A stretch of 64,000 bases of DNA from Actinoplanes utahensis. GTDB taxonomy: Bacteria; Actinomycetota; Actinomycetes; Mycobacteriales; Micromonosporaceae. The notes under the pieces are model-generated. The model did not search any database and was not told the origin of the DNA. It worked only from the letters and a program-made list of their open reading frames with translations. The stretch lies in NCBI RefSeq assembly GCF_016862455.1, contig NZ_BOMZ01000051.1, positions 1 to 64,000 of the forward strand. Direction: 5' to 3'. Positions 1 to 9,234 of the stretch are shown in pieces. Both the position numbers and the translations under genes were made by a program. How positions within the stretch are numbered: position 1 is the stretch's first letter; each line of letters begins with the position of its first letter.

Positions 1-1680
1 GACCTCCGGCACGGTGTCGTCCAGCCGCCGGCGCCGTCCCTTCCGGGACCGCCCGCGCCTCTGGTGCCGCCCGTGCCGGGGCCGCTGCCTGCCGATCTCC
101 GGCGCGAGGGCGAGCAGCCGCGACCGCCCGCGCCGGCGCCGACCGACCTCCGGCACGGCGTGGTCCAGCCCCTGTCGCCCGCGCCGGGCCCCATCTATTC
201 GCCGGGGCCGCAGCCGGGGCCCAACGGAGGCATGGCGATCCGCCCGCCACAGCCCGGGCCGTTGCCGTCCTACCCCGGGCCGGCGCCGCAGCCCGGTCCT
301 CCGGGGCCCATGCCGCAGCCGGGTCCGATGCCCTTTCCGCCCGGGCCGCCGTACGCCCAGCACAACATGCCGGCGCCGCACCCTGCGCCCGGACCGCCGG
401 GTCCCGGGCCGGCGCCCGTACCGCAGCCGGGTCCCGGGCCGGTGCCTGGACCGCAACCGGGTCCCGGACCCATGCCGGGACCGGTGCCCGGACCGGGGCC
501 CGGACCGGGGCCGGTGCCCACCACGTCGCCCCAGCCGACGCCGGACGACCAGACCGGTGACGGCGGCTTCGGACCTGCCGTCGAGACTCCCCGGCAGCAG
601 ATGCCCTGGGACTTCCCGCCCGCCCCGAACCAGCCCGGCCCGCCGCCCGGTCCGAACCAGCCCGGTCCGCAGCCGGGCCCGCCGCCGTTCCCACCGGTGC
701 CCTCGGCTGAGGCGGACCCGTTCCAGGAACTCAACATGCTCGCGGACGCCACCCCGACGGCGGAGGAGTTCGCTCGTCGCCGCCTGGCCCGTCCGTCCCA
801 GCAGAGCGCCACCATGGGCACCCGGGCGATGCTCCGGAAGACCACGTTCGGCCTGCTCAACCTGGCTCCCGGGCAGGACGAGCTGGAGTACAAGAAGGAC
901 GTCGAGACGGTCCGCCGGAACTTCGGCGGCCTGCGTCAGGTCACCGTGGTCAACCCCAAGGGCGGTGCCGGCAAGACGGTCGCCGTGCTGCTGCTCGCGA
1001 TGACCTTCGGGCAGAAGCGCGGTGGGTACGTCCTGGCCTGGGACAACAACGAGACCCAGGGCACCCTGGGCATGCGTGCCCAGCAGGACTTCCACGCCCG
1101 TACGGTCCGCGACATGATGCGTGACCTACATCTCTTCCAGGGTGCGCAGGGTCGCGTCGGTGACCTGTCGCAGTACGTCCGCTCCCAGGGTGAGGGCATG
1201 TTCGACGTCCTCGCCTCGGACGAGTCCGCGACGGCCGGCGAGATGCTGACCTCGGACGCGTTCGCCGAGATCCGGGACGTGGTGAGCCGGTTCTACAAGC
1301 TGATCTTCGTCGACACCGGTAACAACGTCCGCGCGGAGAACTGGCAGGCCGCCATGGACGCCACCGACCAACTGGTGATCACCATGTCGGCGCGTAACGA
1401 CTCGGCCGAGCCCGCCGCCCGCGCCCTCGACCACCTGGAACAGAGCGGTCGCCGCCGACTGGTTCGCCAGGCAGTGACCATCGTCACCATGCCGCCGACT
1501 CGCAAGGACATCGACCTGCAGTGGATCGAGCAGCACTTCCGGGCCCGCACCCGGGCCGTGCTGGTCGCCCCCTACGAGCGGCTGCTCGACTCCGGCGAGC
1601 CGATCCGCTACGGCGAACTCTCCAACAAGACGAAAGAGGCCTGGCTCAAGATCGCCGCCGCAGTCGCCGAAGGCCTGTAG
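1..1680 (+). CDS. Proline-rich MinD/ParA-like ATPase, EspI-like (5' partial)
   Basis: The frame is open from the first base of the window and the element DLRHGVVQP occurs both at the window edge and again about 50 codons later, so the true start lies upstream. The first ~240 codons are a Pro/Gly-rich low-complexity region (PGPxP-type repeats). A P-loop ATPase domain of the SIMIBI/MinD type follows, with a deviant Walker A motif NPKGGAGKT near base 955, then AWDNNETQGTLG and LIFVDTGNN as the switch/Walker B-like strands. A proline-rich head on a MinD-like ATPase is the architecture of EspI and related proteins of actinobacterial type VII secretion loci, but ParA-family partitioning proteins share the fold and no ESX gene is visible here. 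The EspI-like role is inference; the ATPase fold is clear. A long perfect hairpin follows directly. Confidence 0.8.
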   Translation, partial: DLRHGVVQPPAPSLPGPPAPLVPPVPGPLPADLRREGEQPRPPAPAPTDLRHGVVQPLSPAPGPIYSPGPQPGPNGGMAIRPPQPGPLPSYPGPAPQPGPPGPMPQPGPMPFPPGPPYAQHNMPAPHPAPGPPGPGPAPVPQPGPGPVPGPQPGPGPMPGPVPGPGPGPGPVPTTSPQPTPDDQTGDGGFGPAVETPRQQMPWDFPPAPNQPGPPPGPNQPGPQPGPPPFPPVPSAEADPFQELNMLADATPTAEEFARRRLARPSQQSATMGTRAMLRKTTFGLLNLAPGQDELEYKKDVETVRRNFGGLRQVTVVNPKGGAGKTVAVLLLAMTFGQKRGGYVLAWDNNETQGTLGMRAQQDFHARTVRDMMRDLHLFQGAQGRVGDLSQYVRSQGEGMFDVLASDESATAGEMLTSDAFAEIRDVVSRFYKLIFVDTGNNVRAENWQAAMDATDQLVITMSARNDSAEPAARALDHLEQSGRRRLVRQAVTIVTMPPTRKDIDLQWIEQHFRARTRAVLVAPYERLLDSGEPIRYGELSNKTKEAWLKIAAAVAEGL

Positions 1681-1692
1681 CAATCACCAGGC

Positions 1693-1734
1693 CCCTGTCG
1701 GTGGGTCGTGCTCGAGCACGACCCACCGACAGGG
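1693..1734 (+). terminator. 42-bp perfect palindrome, probable terminator
   Basis: The two 21-base halves (1693-1713 and 1714-1734) are exact reverse complements, giving a long GC-rich hairpin 12 bases after the stop codon of the ATPase gene. No T-run follows, which is common for actinobacterial terminators. Its perfect symmetry is unusual for a simple terminator. Confidence 0.65.
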
Positions 1735-1879
1735 CTCACCTCAGACCGGCCCGAGCGACAACGCGCCACACCCGCCCCTGCCCCGCACCGGCTGAAAAAT
1801 GCCGCACCGGCCAAAGAAGCGCCACACCGGCCGAGCAGGTGTGGCGATTTCGGACGCTATACGAACCCGAAACCCACAC

Positions 1880-2160
1880 ACCTGAGCGCGCCACACCCAC
1901 GAGTCAGACCGACGGCGAATCAGACCAATGGCGGGTCGGGCCGACCACGAATCGGGTCAGCTGCGAACCGGACCGGCCACGAACGGGGTCCGCCGCAAGC
2001 CAGGCCGACCCCCAACCAGGCCGACCGCAAGCCAGGACGACCACCAACCAGGCCGACCGCAAGCCAGGACGACCACGAACCGGGCTGGCCCAGCTCGGGT
2101 CGGCCACGAACCGGACGGCCCGGCTCGGGCGGACCGTGGGTCAGGTCAGGTCAGGTCAGG
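1880..2160. repeat. Degenerate tandem repeats ending in a (TCAGG)4 run
   Basis: The spacer between the ATPase gene and the DUF3151 gene contains no convincing gene. It is built of degenerate CCGACC/CCAGG/CGAACC units. Two perfect adjacent 32-bp copies lie at 2012-2043 and 2044-2075 (beginning CCAACCAGGCCGACCG), with decayed copies on both sides. At 2141-2160 there are four exact TCAGG units; the last two run into the stop codon of the DUF3151 gene (TCA at 2151 on the + strand). Several frames stay open through the repeats, but they look like by-products of the repeat rather than coding sequence. Confidence 0.75.
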
Positions 2161-2573
2161 GCGTCGGCGGCGGCCGGGTCGCTGTCGCGCAGGAACTGGG
2201 CGCAGCGGGCCGCCTCGTCCGCCTCGCCGATCGCCGCGGCGGCCTGGGACAGCACGTGCAGGCAGCGGAGGAAGCCCTGGTTGGCCTCGTGCGCCCAAGG
2301 CACCGGGCCGTGGCCCTTCCAGCCGTTGCGGCGGAGAGCGTCCAGACCGCGGTGGTATCCGGTACGGGCGTAGGCGTAGGCGGTGACGGTCTCGCCGGCT
2401 TCGAGGGCGGCGGCGGCCAGCGGCGCCCACGCGGCGCTGTAAGCGGGGTACTGGGCGGCGACCGCCTTGAACGCCTGGTCGGTGCCCGCAGCGGCGGCCT
2501 CGGCGAGAGCCTTGTCGGCTTCGGCGTCAGCGGGCAGTCGGGTGGCCGGCGGCTCGGGAAGGAGGTTCTGCAT
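2151..2573 (-). CDS. DUF3151 family conserved actinobacterial protein
   Basis: Encodes 140 residues from the ATG at 2573 (MQNLLPEPPATRLP). The open frame extends 24 codons further upstream, but that part is Arg-rich and unlike the rest, so the internal ATG is preferred. The body is Ala-rich and helical, with a conserved-looking core around RTGYHRGLDALRRNGWKG and PWAHEANQGFLRCL, which I recognise as DUF3151 (the Rv0360c type). No biochemical role is known. In mycobacteria this gene lies near fba and a DedA gene, as it does here (fba at 6.4 kb, DedA at 11.8 kb). The stop codon sits inside the TCAGG microsatellite, so replication slippage there could change the C-terminus. Confidence 0.8.
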   Translation of the reverse strand: MQNLLPEPPATRLPADAEADKALAEAAAAGTDQAFKAVAAQYPAYSAAWAPLAAAALEAGETVTAYAYARTGYHRGLDALRRNGWKGHGPVPWAHEANQGFLRCLHVLSQAAAAIGEADEAARCAQFLRDSDPAAADALT

Positions 2574-2700
2574 GCCCACATTCAACCCGGCCCGCCGTCG
2601 TTCATTCCGCCTTGACGGCGTTTCGCCACATGAACAACGCCTCAACCCTCAGTTCCACGGAGTCGTCCTGCCTCGCGTCCCCGCTCTCCTCGCTCTCCTC

Positions 2701-2751
2701 GCGATCTTGTGACCTTTCGCCCACGCCCCGGCCACAACCTCACAAGATCGC
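2701..2751. repeat. 12-bp inverted repeat with 27-bp spacer
   Basis: GCGATCTTGTGA at 2701-2712 is exactly matched in inverse at 2740-2751. It lies in the ~570-base gene-free stretch between the DUF3151 and ADP-ribosylglycohydrolase genes. It could be a dispersed palindromic element or an operator; nothing in the flanks decides. Confidence 0.55.
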
Positions 2752-2818
2752 TGCCAAGGCGGCTGTGACGGGCCGCTGGGCGGGACGGCGGAGACGCAGG
2801 ACGGCCGTGACGCGGGAG

Positions 2819-2962
2819 GGCCGGGAGACGGAAGGGCCGGGAGACGGGACGGCCGGGAGACGGGACGGCCGGGAGACGGGACGGCCGAAAGGCGGGACGG
2901 CCGAAAGGCGGGACGGCCGGGAGACGGGACGGCCGGAAGACGGGACGGCCGAAAGGCGGGGT
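2819..2962. repeat. 16-bp minisatellite, nine tandem units
   Basis: Nine consecutive 16-bp units of the form GGCCGGGAGACGGGAC, some with the variant GGCCGAAAGGCGGGAC. The two variants alternate in blocks, suggesting local duplication and conversion. More degenerate relatives extend toward 2780. The rest of 2574-3142 shows no gene. Just downstream, about 3079-3145, two decayed copies of a CGACCGGAAGTG-containing element occur. Confidence 0.85.
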
Positions 2963-3142
2963 GGCTGGGACGGGCATGCATGAGTGGCACCCGGGGGCGG
3001 TCGTGAGGGAACGCCTGGCGTAGCTGCCGCGAGGCACGGCGCTGTGCGTGGGCCGTACCGGAGAAGGGTTGGAGAGAAGCCGTCGCGGACCGGAAGTGTT
3101 CAGCAGTCCCTTGGAAAGCTGACGGGCCGCGACCGGAAGTGG

Positions 3143-4135
3143 TCAGTCCCAGGTGGTGCCGAGGCGGAAGAGGCGGTCGGCGTACTCGATCTGGGTCTGC
3201 CAGTCGACCGGCCAGGCTGCCAGGCCGAGGGCCGCGCCCGCGAAGGCTCCTGCCAGGCAGGCGATGGAGTCGGAGTCGCCGGAGGAGGCGGCGCCGCGGC
3301 CGAGGACCGTGACCGGCTCGTCCGGGGAGATCAGGTAGACGTAGAGGGCGGTGGCCAGCGCCTCCTCGGCGATCCAGCCGGCGCCGGTGGCGAGGCACGG
3401 GTCGCCGTCGAACCGGCCGGCGGCCAGGGCGGTCGCGACCCGGTCCAGTGCGGCGGCGCACTCGTCCCAGCCGCGGGCGATGAAGTCCTCCGGCGAGGAC
3501 ACCGTCGGGCGCTGCCACAGCTCGCCGAGCCAGTCGCCTCGGTAGATCTTGCGTTGTTCGGCGCAGCGGTTCCGGAGCGCGGCCAGCAGGTCGCGTGGCG
3601 CGAGGCCGTCGCGGAGCCAGAGCACGGCCCAGGCGGTGAGTTCGCTGGCGGCCAGGCCGGTCGGGTGGCCGTGGGTGAGGGCGGCCTGCAACTGGGCGGC
3701 GCCGGCCCGCTGGTCCTCGGTCAGGCCGGGCACCAGGCCGACCGGGGTGACCCGCATGTTGGCGCCGCAGCCTTTCGAGTCGGCCTGGGTGGCACGCACC
3801 CACGGCCGGCCGTCGGCCAGGTTTCCGCAGGCGCGCAGGCAGGTCATGCCGGGGGCCCGGTCGTTCTCGGGGCTGGCCGCCCATTCCAGGAAACGGCGCC
3901 GCAGCACGGGCTCGAACGCGTCCGGGGTGAGGTGCGGGCCGACCTCGATCAGCGCCTCGCCGACGGCCAGGGCCATCTGGGTGTCGTCGGTCACCAGCGC
4001 CGGCTCGCCGGTGAGCACCCGGGGGCCGCCTGGCCCGTATCGGGCCACGATCGCCGGATAGTCCTGGAACTCGGTCGGTTTCCCGAGGGAGTCCCCGTAG
4101 GCCAGCCCGAAAAGTGAACCCGACGCAGCACGCAT
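3143..4135 (-). CDS. ADP-ribosylglycohydrolase family protein
   Basis: 330 residues. The family removes ADP-ribose from modified proteins or small molecules using two Mg ions (DraG/ARH3 fold). Visible family motifs are GLAYGDSLGKPTEF near the N-terminus, VTDDTQMALAVGEAL (the TDDT metal-binding motif) around residue 48-62, ADSKGCGANMRVTPVGL in the middle and SSGDSDSIACLAGAFAGA near residue 265, which supplies the second metal-binding Asp cluster. All key acidic residues are present, so it is likely active. ATG at 4135 is the natural start, at the family's usual N-terminus. The gene diverges from the LOG-family gene with only a short gap, so the two promoters must be close together. The substrate cannot be told from sequence. 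Confidence 0.9.
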   Translation of the reverse strand: MRAASGSLFGLAYGDSLGKPTEFQDYPAIVARYGPGGPRVLTGEPALVTDDTQMALAVGEALIEVGPHLTPDAFEPVLRRRFLEWAASPENDRAPGMTCLRACGNLADGRPWVRATQADSKGCGANMRVTPVGLVPGLTEDQRAGAAQLQAALTHGHPTGLAASELTAWAVLWLRDGLAPRDLLAALRNRCAEQRKIYRGDWLGELWQRPTVSSPEDFIARGWDECAAALDRVATALAAGRFDGDPCLATGAGWIAEEALATALYVYLISPDEPVTVLGRGAASSGDSDSIACLAGAFAGAALGLAAWPVDWQTQIEYADRLFRLGTTWD

Positions 4136-4182
4136 GGAACAACCTTAGGTAGTCCGTCAACGAGGTGCGCGGCGGGCGCAAG

Positions 4183-5379
4183 ATGGACGGCATGCCCGAT
4201 CCGCTGCAACCAGTCCTGGGCGGGGACGCGCCGTTCGACGCGACCGCCGAAGAGATCGAGACCCGAGCCGAACTGGACGTGCACCTGGCCAAGAACACCC
4301 TGGCCGGGCTCTGTGTCCTGGGCCTGCGCCTGGACCGGGATCCGCCCGACCTGTCCGTGGTGGACGTGCGGGGCACCCTGTTCGTCGGCTGTCACCTGGC
4401 CGGGCCGGAGGTGGAGGCCGACCTGATCCGGCGCGGGGCGCACATCATCCCGCCGTTCGACGAGCGGCCCTATCCGACCCATCCGGCGCTGCTCTACACG
4501 CCTGAGGATCTGGCGGCCGGGTTCGCCGAGAACGGCTTCGCCGGCATGTTCGACACCGTGGTTTACCAGCATTTCGTGGCGCACGGCGGCGCGGTCCCGG
4601 ACATTCGGGAGGCGCTGTCCCAGCGTCTGCACGACGCCGGGATCGACAACGCGCTCGGCAAGGCGCTCAACGAGTGGGCGCACGCGCACGGCACCGGCGG
4701 GGCGATCGGGATCATGGGCGGCCACGCGGCCCCGCGCGGTTCGGGGCCGTACCGGATGGCCGCCTCGCTGGCTCAGCGGCTGGCCGGGGCGGGTCGTCTG
4801 ATCGTGACCGGCGGTGGCCCGGGTGTGATGGAGGCGGCCAACCTCGGCGCGTACTTCGCCTCCCGCGGCGAGCGTGAGCTGGAGACCGCGATCGATCATC
4901 TGTCGGTGGCGCCGCAGTTCATGGATCACGACCCGTACACGGCTGCGGCCCTCTCGGTCCGCAAGATCTATCCGCTGCCCGACCTGGACGTGGCCGGTCA
5001 GCTTCAGCACGGCGGCCTGGCGCTGCCCACCTGGCTGTACGGTCACGAGCCGGCCAACCTGTTCGCCGGTCAGATCGGCAAGTACTTCTCCAACGCCGTC
5101 CGGGAGGATTCGATCCTGCGGCTGGCCCGGGGCGGCATCGTCTTCGCGCCGGGCTGGGCCGGGACGGTGCAGGAGATCTTCCAGGCGGCGACGAAGACGT
5201 TCTACGCCACCGACGGCCCGTCCGGGGCCTATGTGTTCCTCGGCACCGAGCACTGGTCGAAACTGCCGGTGGTGGACCTGCTGGGGCCGCTGCTGGCCCG
5301 TTCGCCCCATGGCGACCAGTCCCATCTGGTCGTGGTGACCGACTCCCTGGACGAGGCTGTCGCAGCGCTCTCGCGGTAG
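4183..5379 (+). CDS. LOG-family (lysine decarboxylase-like) Rossmann protein
   Basis: About 398 residues from ATG 4183; GTG 4165 and ATG 4192 are alternatives and none has a decisive ribosome site. The C-terminal half has the nucleotide-binding hallmarks of the LOG/TIGR00725 group: GIMGGHAAPRG, then VTGGGPGVMEAANLGAYF, and FAPGWAGTVQEIFQAA replacing the canonical PGGxGTxxE catalytic motif. LOG enzymes release cytokinin-type bases from nucleotide 5'-monophosphates, but this longer bacterial subgroup has an additional ~170-residue N-terminal region and the altered PGG motif, so phosphoribohydrolase activity is uncertain. It stands opposite the ADP-ribosylglycohydrolase, another enzyme acting on N-glycosidic bonds. 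Confidence 0.75.
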   Translation: MDGMPDPLQPVLGGDAPFDATAEEIETRAELDVHLAKNTLAGLCVLGLRLDRDPPDLSVVDVRGTLFVGCHLAGPEVEADLIRRGAHIIPPFDERPYPTHPALLYTPEDLAAGFAENGFAGMFDTVVYQHFVAHGGAVPDIREALSQRLHDAGIDNALGKALNEWAHAHGTGGAIGIMGGHAAPRGSGPYRMAASLAQRLAGAGRLIVTGGGPGVMEAANLGAYFASRGERELETAIDHLSVAPQFMDHDPYTAAALSVRKIYPLPDLDVAGQLQHGGLALPTWLYGHEPANLFAGQIGKYFSNAVREDSILRLARGGIVFAPGWAGTVQEIFQAATKTFYATDGPSGAYVFLGTEHWSKLPVVDLLGPLLARSPHGDQSHLVVVTDSLDEAVAALSR

Positions 5380-5405
5380 TGGCGCGGCTACCGCACACTG
5401 CTGCC

Positions 5406-5708
5406 ATGGATGCGTTGCTGTTCCTGCCGGTGATCCTCGGTCTGCTGATCGTGGTCTTCGCCGTGGTGCTGGTCGTCAAGGTGATCAGCCACAACACCAA
5501 GTCCGCCTACCGGCAGGGCCGGTACGGCTACAGCGGCTCGTCAAGCCGTCATCACCACAGCAGCGGCGGCGGTGGCACGCACTGGGAGTCCTCGTCGAGC
5601 GACAGCAACGACGGCGGTGGTGGCGGCTGGTGGGGCGGCGGCAGCGACAGCGGCGGCTCGTCGGGTGGCGACAGCGGTGGTGGCGGTGGCGGGGGCGGTG
5701 GCGACTGA
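5406..5708 (+). CDS. Small glycine-rich single-pass membrane protein
   Basis: 100 residues from ATG 5406. One N-terminal membrane helix (LLFLPVILGLLIVVFAVVLVV) is followed by a short basic stretch, a His/Ser cluster and a Gly/Ser-rich tail ending in a long run of glycines. The C-terminal half is disordered and resembles the GGWWGGG tails of small actinobacterial and TPM-type membrane proteins. It starts 26 bases after the LOG gene and could be co-transcribed. No function can be assigned. Confidence 0.65.
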   Translation: MDALLFLPVILGLLIVVFAVVLVVKVISHNTKSAYRQGRYGYSGSSSRHHHSSGGGGTHWESSSSDSNDGGGGGWWGGGSDSGGSSGGDSGGGGGGGGGD

Positions 5709-5719
5709 CCGCTAGGCGA

Positions 5720-6241
5720 CTAGGCGACGTGCACGCGGCGCCAGTGCGCCGCGGGCAGGTCCCCCTCGGGGACGTCGGTGAGGCCGTTCTCGTCCATCGC
5801 GTTGTAAACGGCCAGCCGTGCGCCGTCGAAGAGGAACTCCACGGCATGCAGTACCCGGGGCCGCCAGTCGGCCGAGGTGGTCCGCTCGATGATGTTGACC
5901 GCGCGGAGTGGGCGGCCCCGGGCTTTACGCAGCGCGGCGTGCGGGTCGGACCGCCAGTCGAAATGCTCGTACCAGTCGACGGGCACCGTCATGTCGATCT
6001 GGTCGAAGGTGATCGCACACTCGTCGAATTTACGGTGCGTGATCTCCACACGACTGAGTCCGAAGTCGAGGATCACCGGGCCGTCAGCGAACCAGCCACG
6101 CTGGGCGACGTCCCACATGAGGTGGCTCGATCGCAGCCGGCGGCCGATGAGCCGGACGAACGAGTGTCGATGGGCCGCGGCGAGGGCTTCGGCATCGTGA
6201 TGCCACTCGGGTTTCCAGCCCTCGATTCCGAGCACGATCAC
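5720..6241 (-). CDS. Conserved hypothetical protein
   Basis: 173 residues; ATG at 6241. The sequence is rich in Trp, His and Arg with alternating polar/hydrophobic strands (VILDFGLSRVEITHRKFDECAITFDQID), suggesting a compact beta-rich cytoplasmic domain. There is no signal peptide, membrane helix or motif that I recognise. It converges on the glycine-rich membrane protein with an 11-base gap and lies downstream of fba, separated by the fba terminator, so it probably has its own promoter. Confidence 0.65.
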   Translation of the reverse strand: MIVLGIEGWKPEWHHDAEALAAAHRHSFVRLIGRRLRSSHLMWDVAQRGWFADGPVILDFGLSRVEITHRKFDECAITFDQIDMTVPVDWYEHFDWRSDPHAALRKARGRPLRAVNIIERTTSADWRPRVLHAVEFLFDGARLAVYNAMDENGLTDVPEGDLPAAHWRRVHVA

Positions 6242-6301
6242 CGCCTCGCCGATCTTGACGGGTCGATGTTACCCGTGTCTCTCCGTAACCCTGCAAGACA
6301 A

Positions 6302-6336
6302 CGACGGCCGGTCCCCACGAAGGGGACCGGCCGTCG
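6302..6336 (-). terminator. fba terminator hairpin
   Basis: A perfect 15-bp stem (6302-6316 with 6322-6336) around a 5-base ACGAA loop lies 18 bases after the fba stop codon. It separates fba from the hypothetical gene read in the same direction. Confidence 0.85.
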
Positions 6337-6353
6337 CCGGTGGAACGCGGTGA

Positions 6354-7379
<1,026 letters not shown>

Positions 7380-7597
7380 CGGATGCGCTCCTTGCTCATT
7401 TTTCACGGCAGCAGAGGGCAGGACCGCGCTGTCCTCCAGCAGGAAGTATTCCGCAGTCGCGGTGCGTAACGGAAACTGCCCCGAAATCCGCATCGCCCGG
7501 CGGCCACAAACCGGGCGGATAGCTGTTTGTGCGGCATCCTGCCGGGGGAAGTCGCACCATGGACGAGGAACAGCCGAGAGACGGAGGGAGCCGGAGG

Positions 7598-7780
7598 ATG
7601 ACACACCCGATGGCCGAGCGTGATCTGGAGACGCCCGAGGTCGATGCGGCTGAGCAGGCGATCGTCGCGGTCCCCGGCTGGCAGGACGACGCCGGCGACG
7701 AGCCGCGGGCAGGCGGCACCGGCGAGTGGGACGGTCAGGAGGACAACCGGACCGTCGACTTCGACGACGATTACCGCTGA
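7598..7780 (+). CDS. Small acidic hypothetical protein
   Basis: 60 residues from ATG 7598, placed after a GGAGGG sequence at a good distance. An earlier in-frame start at 7529 would add a basic, less convincing leader. The product is strongly acidic (EVDAAEQAI, DDAGDEPR, TVDFDDDYR) with no hydrophobic segment. It lies between divergent fba and the hen1-pnkp operon. I do not recognise the family. Confidence 0.55.
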   Translation: MTHPMAERDLETPEVDAAEQAIVAVPGWQDDAGDEPRAGGTGEWDGQEDNRTVDFDDDYR

Positions 7781-7857
7781 CGGCCCTCAGCCGGAGTCAG
7801 TGCGGCACGCGGCACAAATCGATCGCTGGATTCGCACGGCGCTGACAGGATCGGCGT

Positions 7858-9234
7858 GTGCTGCTCACTCTGACGACCACCCACCGGCCCGCCACGGACC
7901 TGGGTTATCTGCTGGTCAAACACCCCGACCGGGTGCACTCCTTCAGCGTGCCCACCGGCACCGCGTACGTTCTCTATCCCGAGAACGGCGCGGACCGGTG
8001 CACCGCCGCCCTGCTGCTGGACGTGGACCCGCAGATGCTCCGGGCGCAGAAGGACGCCTTCGAGCTGAGCCAGTACGTGAACGACCGCCCGTACGCCGCG
8101 TCGAGCCTGCTGGCCAGCGCGATGGCGCGGGTCTTCCGGACCGCCCTGCGCGGCGCCTCCAAGGACCGTCCCGAACTGGCCGCCGTGCCGATTCCGCTGG
8201 AGATCCGGGTGCCCGTGCTGCGCGGCACCCCGGACCTGGTCTCCCGCCTGTTCACGCCGCTCGGCTGGACGGTGACGGCCACCCCGATCCCGTTCGAGCC
8301 GGAGATCGGCGGCGACAGCCGGTACGTGGATCTGCTGCTGACCGGCGACATCCGGCTCGCCGACGCGCTCAACCACCTCTACGTGCTGCTCCCGGTCCTC
8401 GACGACGGGAAGCACTACTGGGTCGCCCCGGACGAGATCGAGAAGCTGCTGCGCTCCGGTGAGGGCTGGCTCGCCGCGCACCCGGAGAAGGTGCTGATCG
8501 CCCGCCGCTACCTGGCCCATCGGCGGTCGCTGGCGACCACCGCCCTGCAACTGCTGGAGGCGGACCAGCCGGTCACCGAGGAGGAGGCGGAGCTGCCGGT
8601 GGCCCGCCGCGCCCCGCTGGCCGAGCAGCGCCGCGACGCCGTCCTGGCCGCCCTGGCCGAGGTGAACGCGTCCCGGGTGCTGGACCTGGGCTGCGGTCCC
8701 GGGGCTCTGCTGTCCGCGCTGCTCAAGGACCGCAGCTTCACCGAGATCGTCGGCGCCGACGTGGCCACCCGCACGCTGGAGATGGCGGCCCGCAAGCTGA
8801 AACTGGACCGGCTGCCCGAGCGGCAGAAGGACCGGATCAAGCTGATCCAGACCGCGCTCACCTACCGTGACGACCGGCTGCGCGGGTTCGACGCCGCGGT
8901 GCTGATGGAGGTGATCGAGCACGTCGACCTGCCCCGGCTGCCCGCGCTGGAGGCCGCCGTCTTCGGGCACGCGCAGCCCGGCGCCGTGATCGTGACCACG
9001 CCGAACGTCGAGTACAACGTGCACTACGAGGGCCTCACCGGGATGCGGCACTCGGATCATCGGTTCGAGTGGACCCGGGCCGAGTTCGCCGCCTGGGCCG
9101 AGCGCGTCGCGGCCACCTACGGCTACACCGTCACGATCCGTGGTGTCGGCGAGGATCACGAGACGACCGGCGCCCCGACCCAGCTCGCCCTGTTCACGAC
9201 CGAGAAGAAGGAAACGAAGGAGGTGACCGCATGA
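7858..9234 (+). CDS. hen1: 3' terminal RNA ribose 2'-O-methyltransferase Hen1
   Basis: 458 residues from GTG 7858. The N-terminal ~240 residues match the bacterial Hen1 N domain, which stimulates the ligase of its partner Pnkp. The C-terminal half is the methyltransferase: SAM-binding VLDLGCGPGALL near residue 275, VGADVATRTLEMAARKL, then MEVIEHVDLPRL and GMRHSDHRFEWTRAEF, which carry the Glu and His ligands of the Mn-dependent Hen1 active site. Hen1 methylates the 2'-OH of the 3' end of a cleaved RNA before Pnkp seals it, protecting it from re-cleavage by ribotoxins. The stop overlaps the pnkp start (ATGA at 9231-9234), so the pair is translationally coupled. Confidence 0.93.
   Translation: MLLTLTTTHRPATDLGYLLVKHPDRVHSFSVPTGTAYVLYPENGADRCTAALLLDVDPQMLRAQKDAFELSQYVNDRPYAASSLLASAMARVFRTALRGASKDRPELAAVPIPLEIRVPVLRGTPDLVSRLFTPLGWTVTATPIPFEPEIGGDSRYVDLLLTGDIRLADALNHLYVLLPVLDDGKHYWVAPDEIEKLLRSGEGWLAAHPEKVLIARRYLAHRRSLATTALQLLEADQPVTEEEAELPVARRAPLAEQRRDAVLAALAEVNASRVLDLGCGPGALLSALLKDRSFTEIVGADVATRTLEMAARKLKLDRLPERQKDRIKLIQTALTYRDDRLRGFDAAVLMEVIEHVDLPRLPALEAAVFGHAQPGAVIVTTPNVEYNVHYEGLTGMRHSDHRFEWTRAEFAAWAERVAATYGYTVTIRGVGEDHETTGAPTQLALFTTEKKETKEVTA

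Noticed and set aside
1708..2373. Overlapping frames across the tandem-repeat spacer
   Set aside because: They are open only because the repeat unit lacks stops; no start signals, and they run into DUF3151 antisense.
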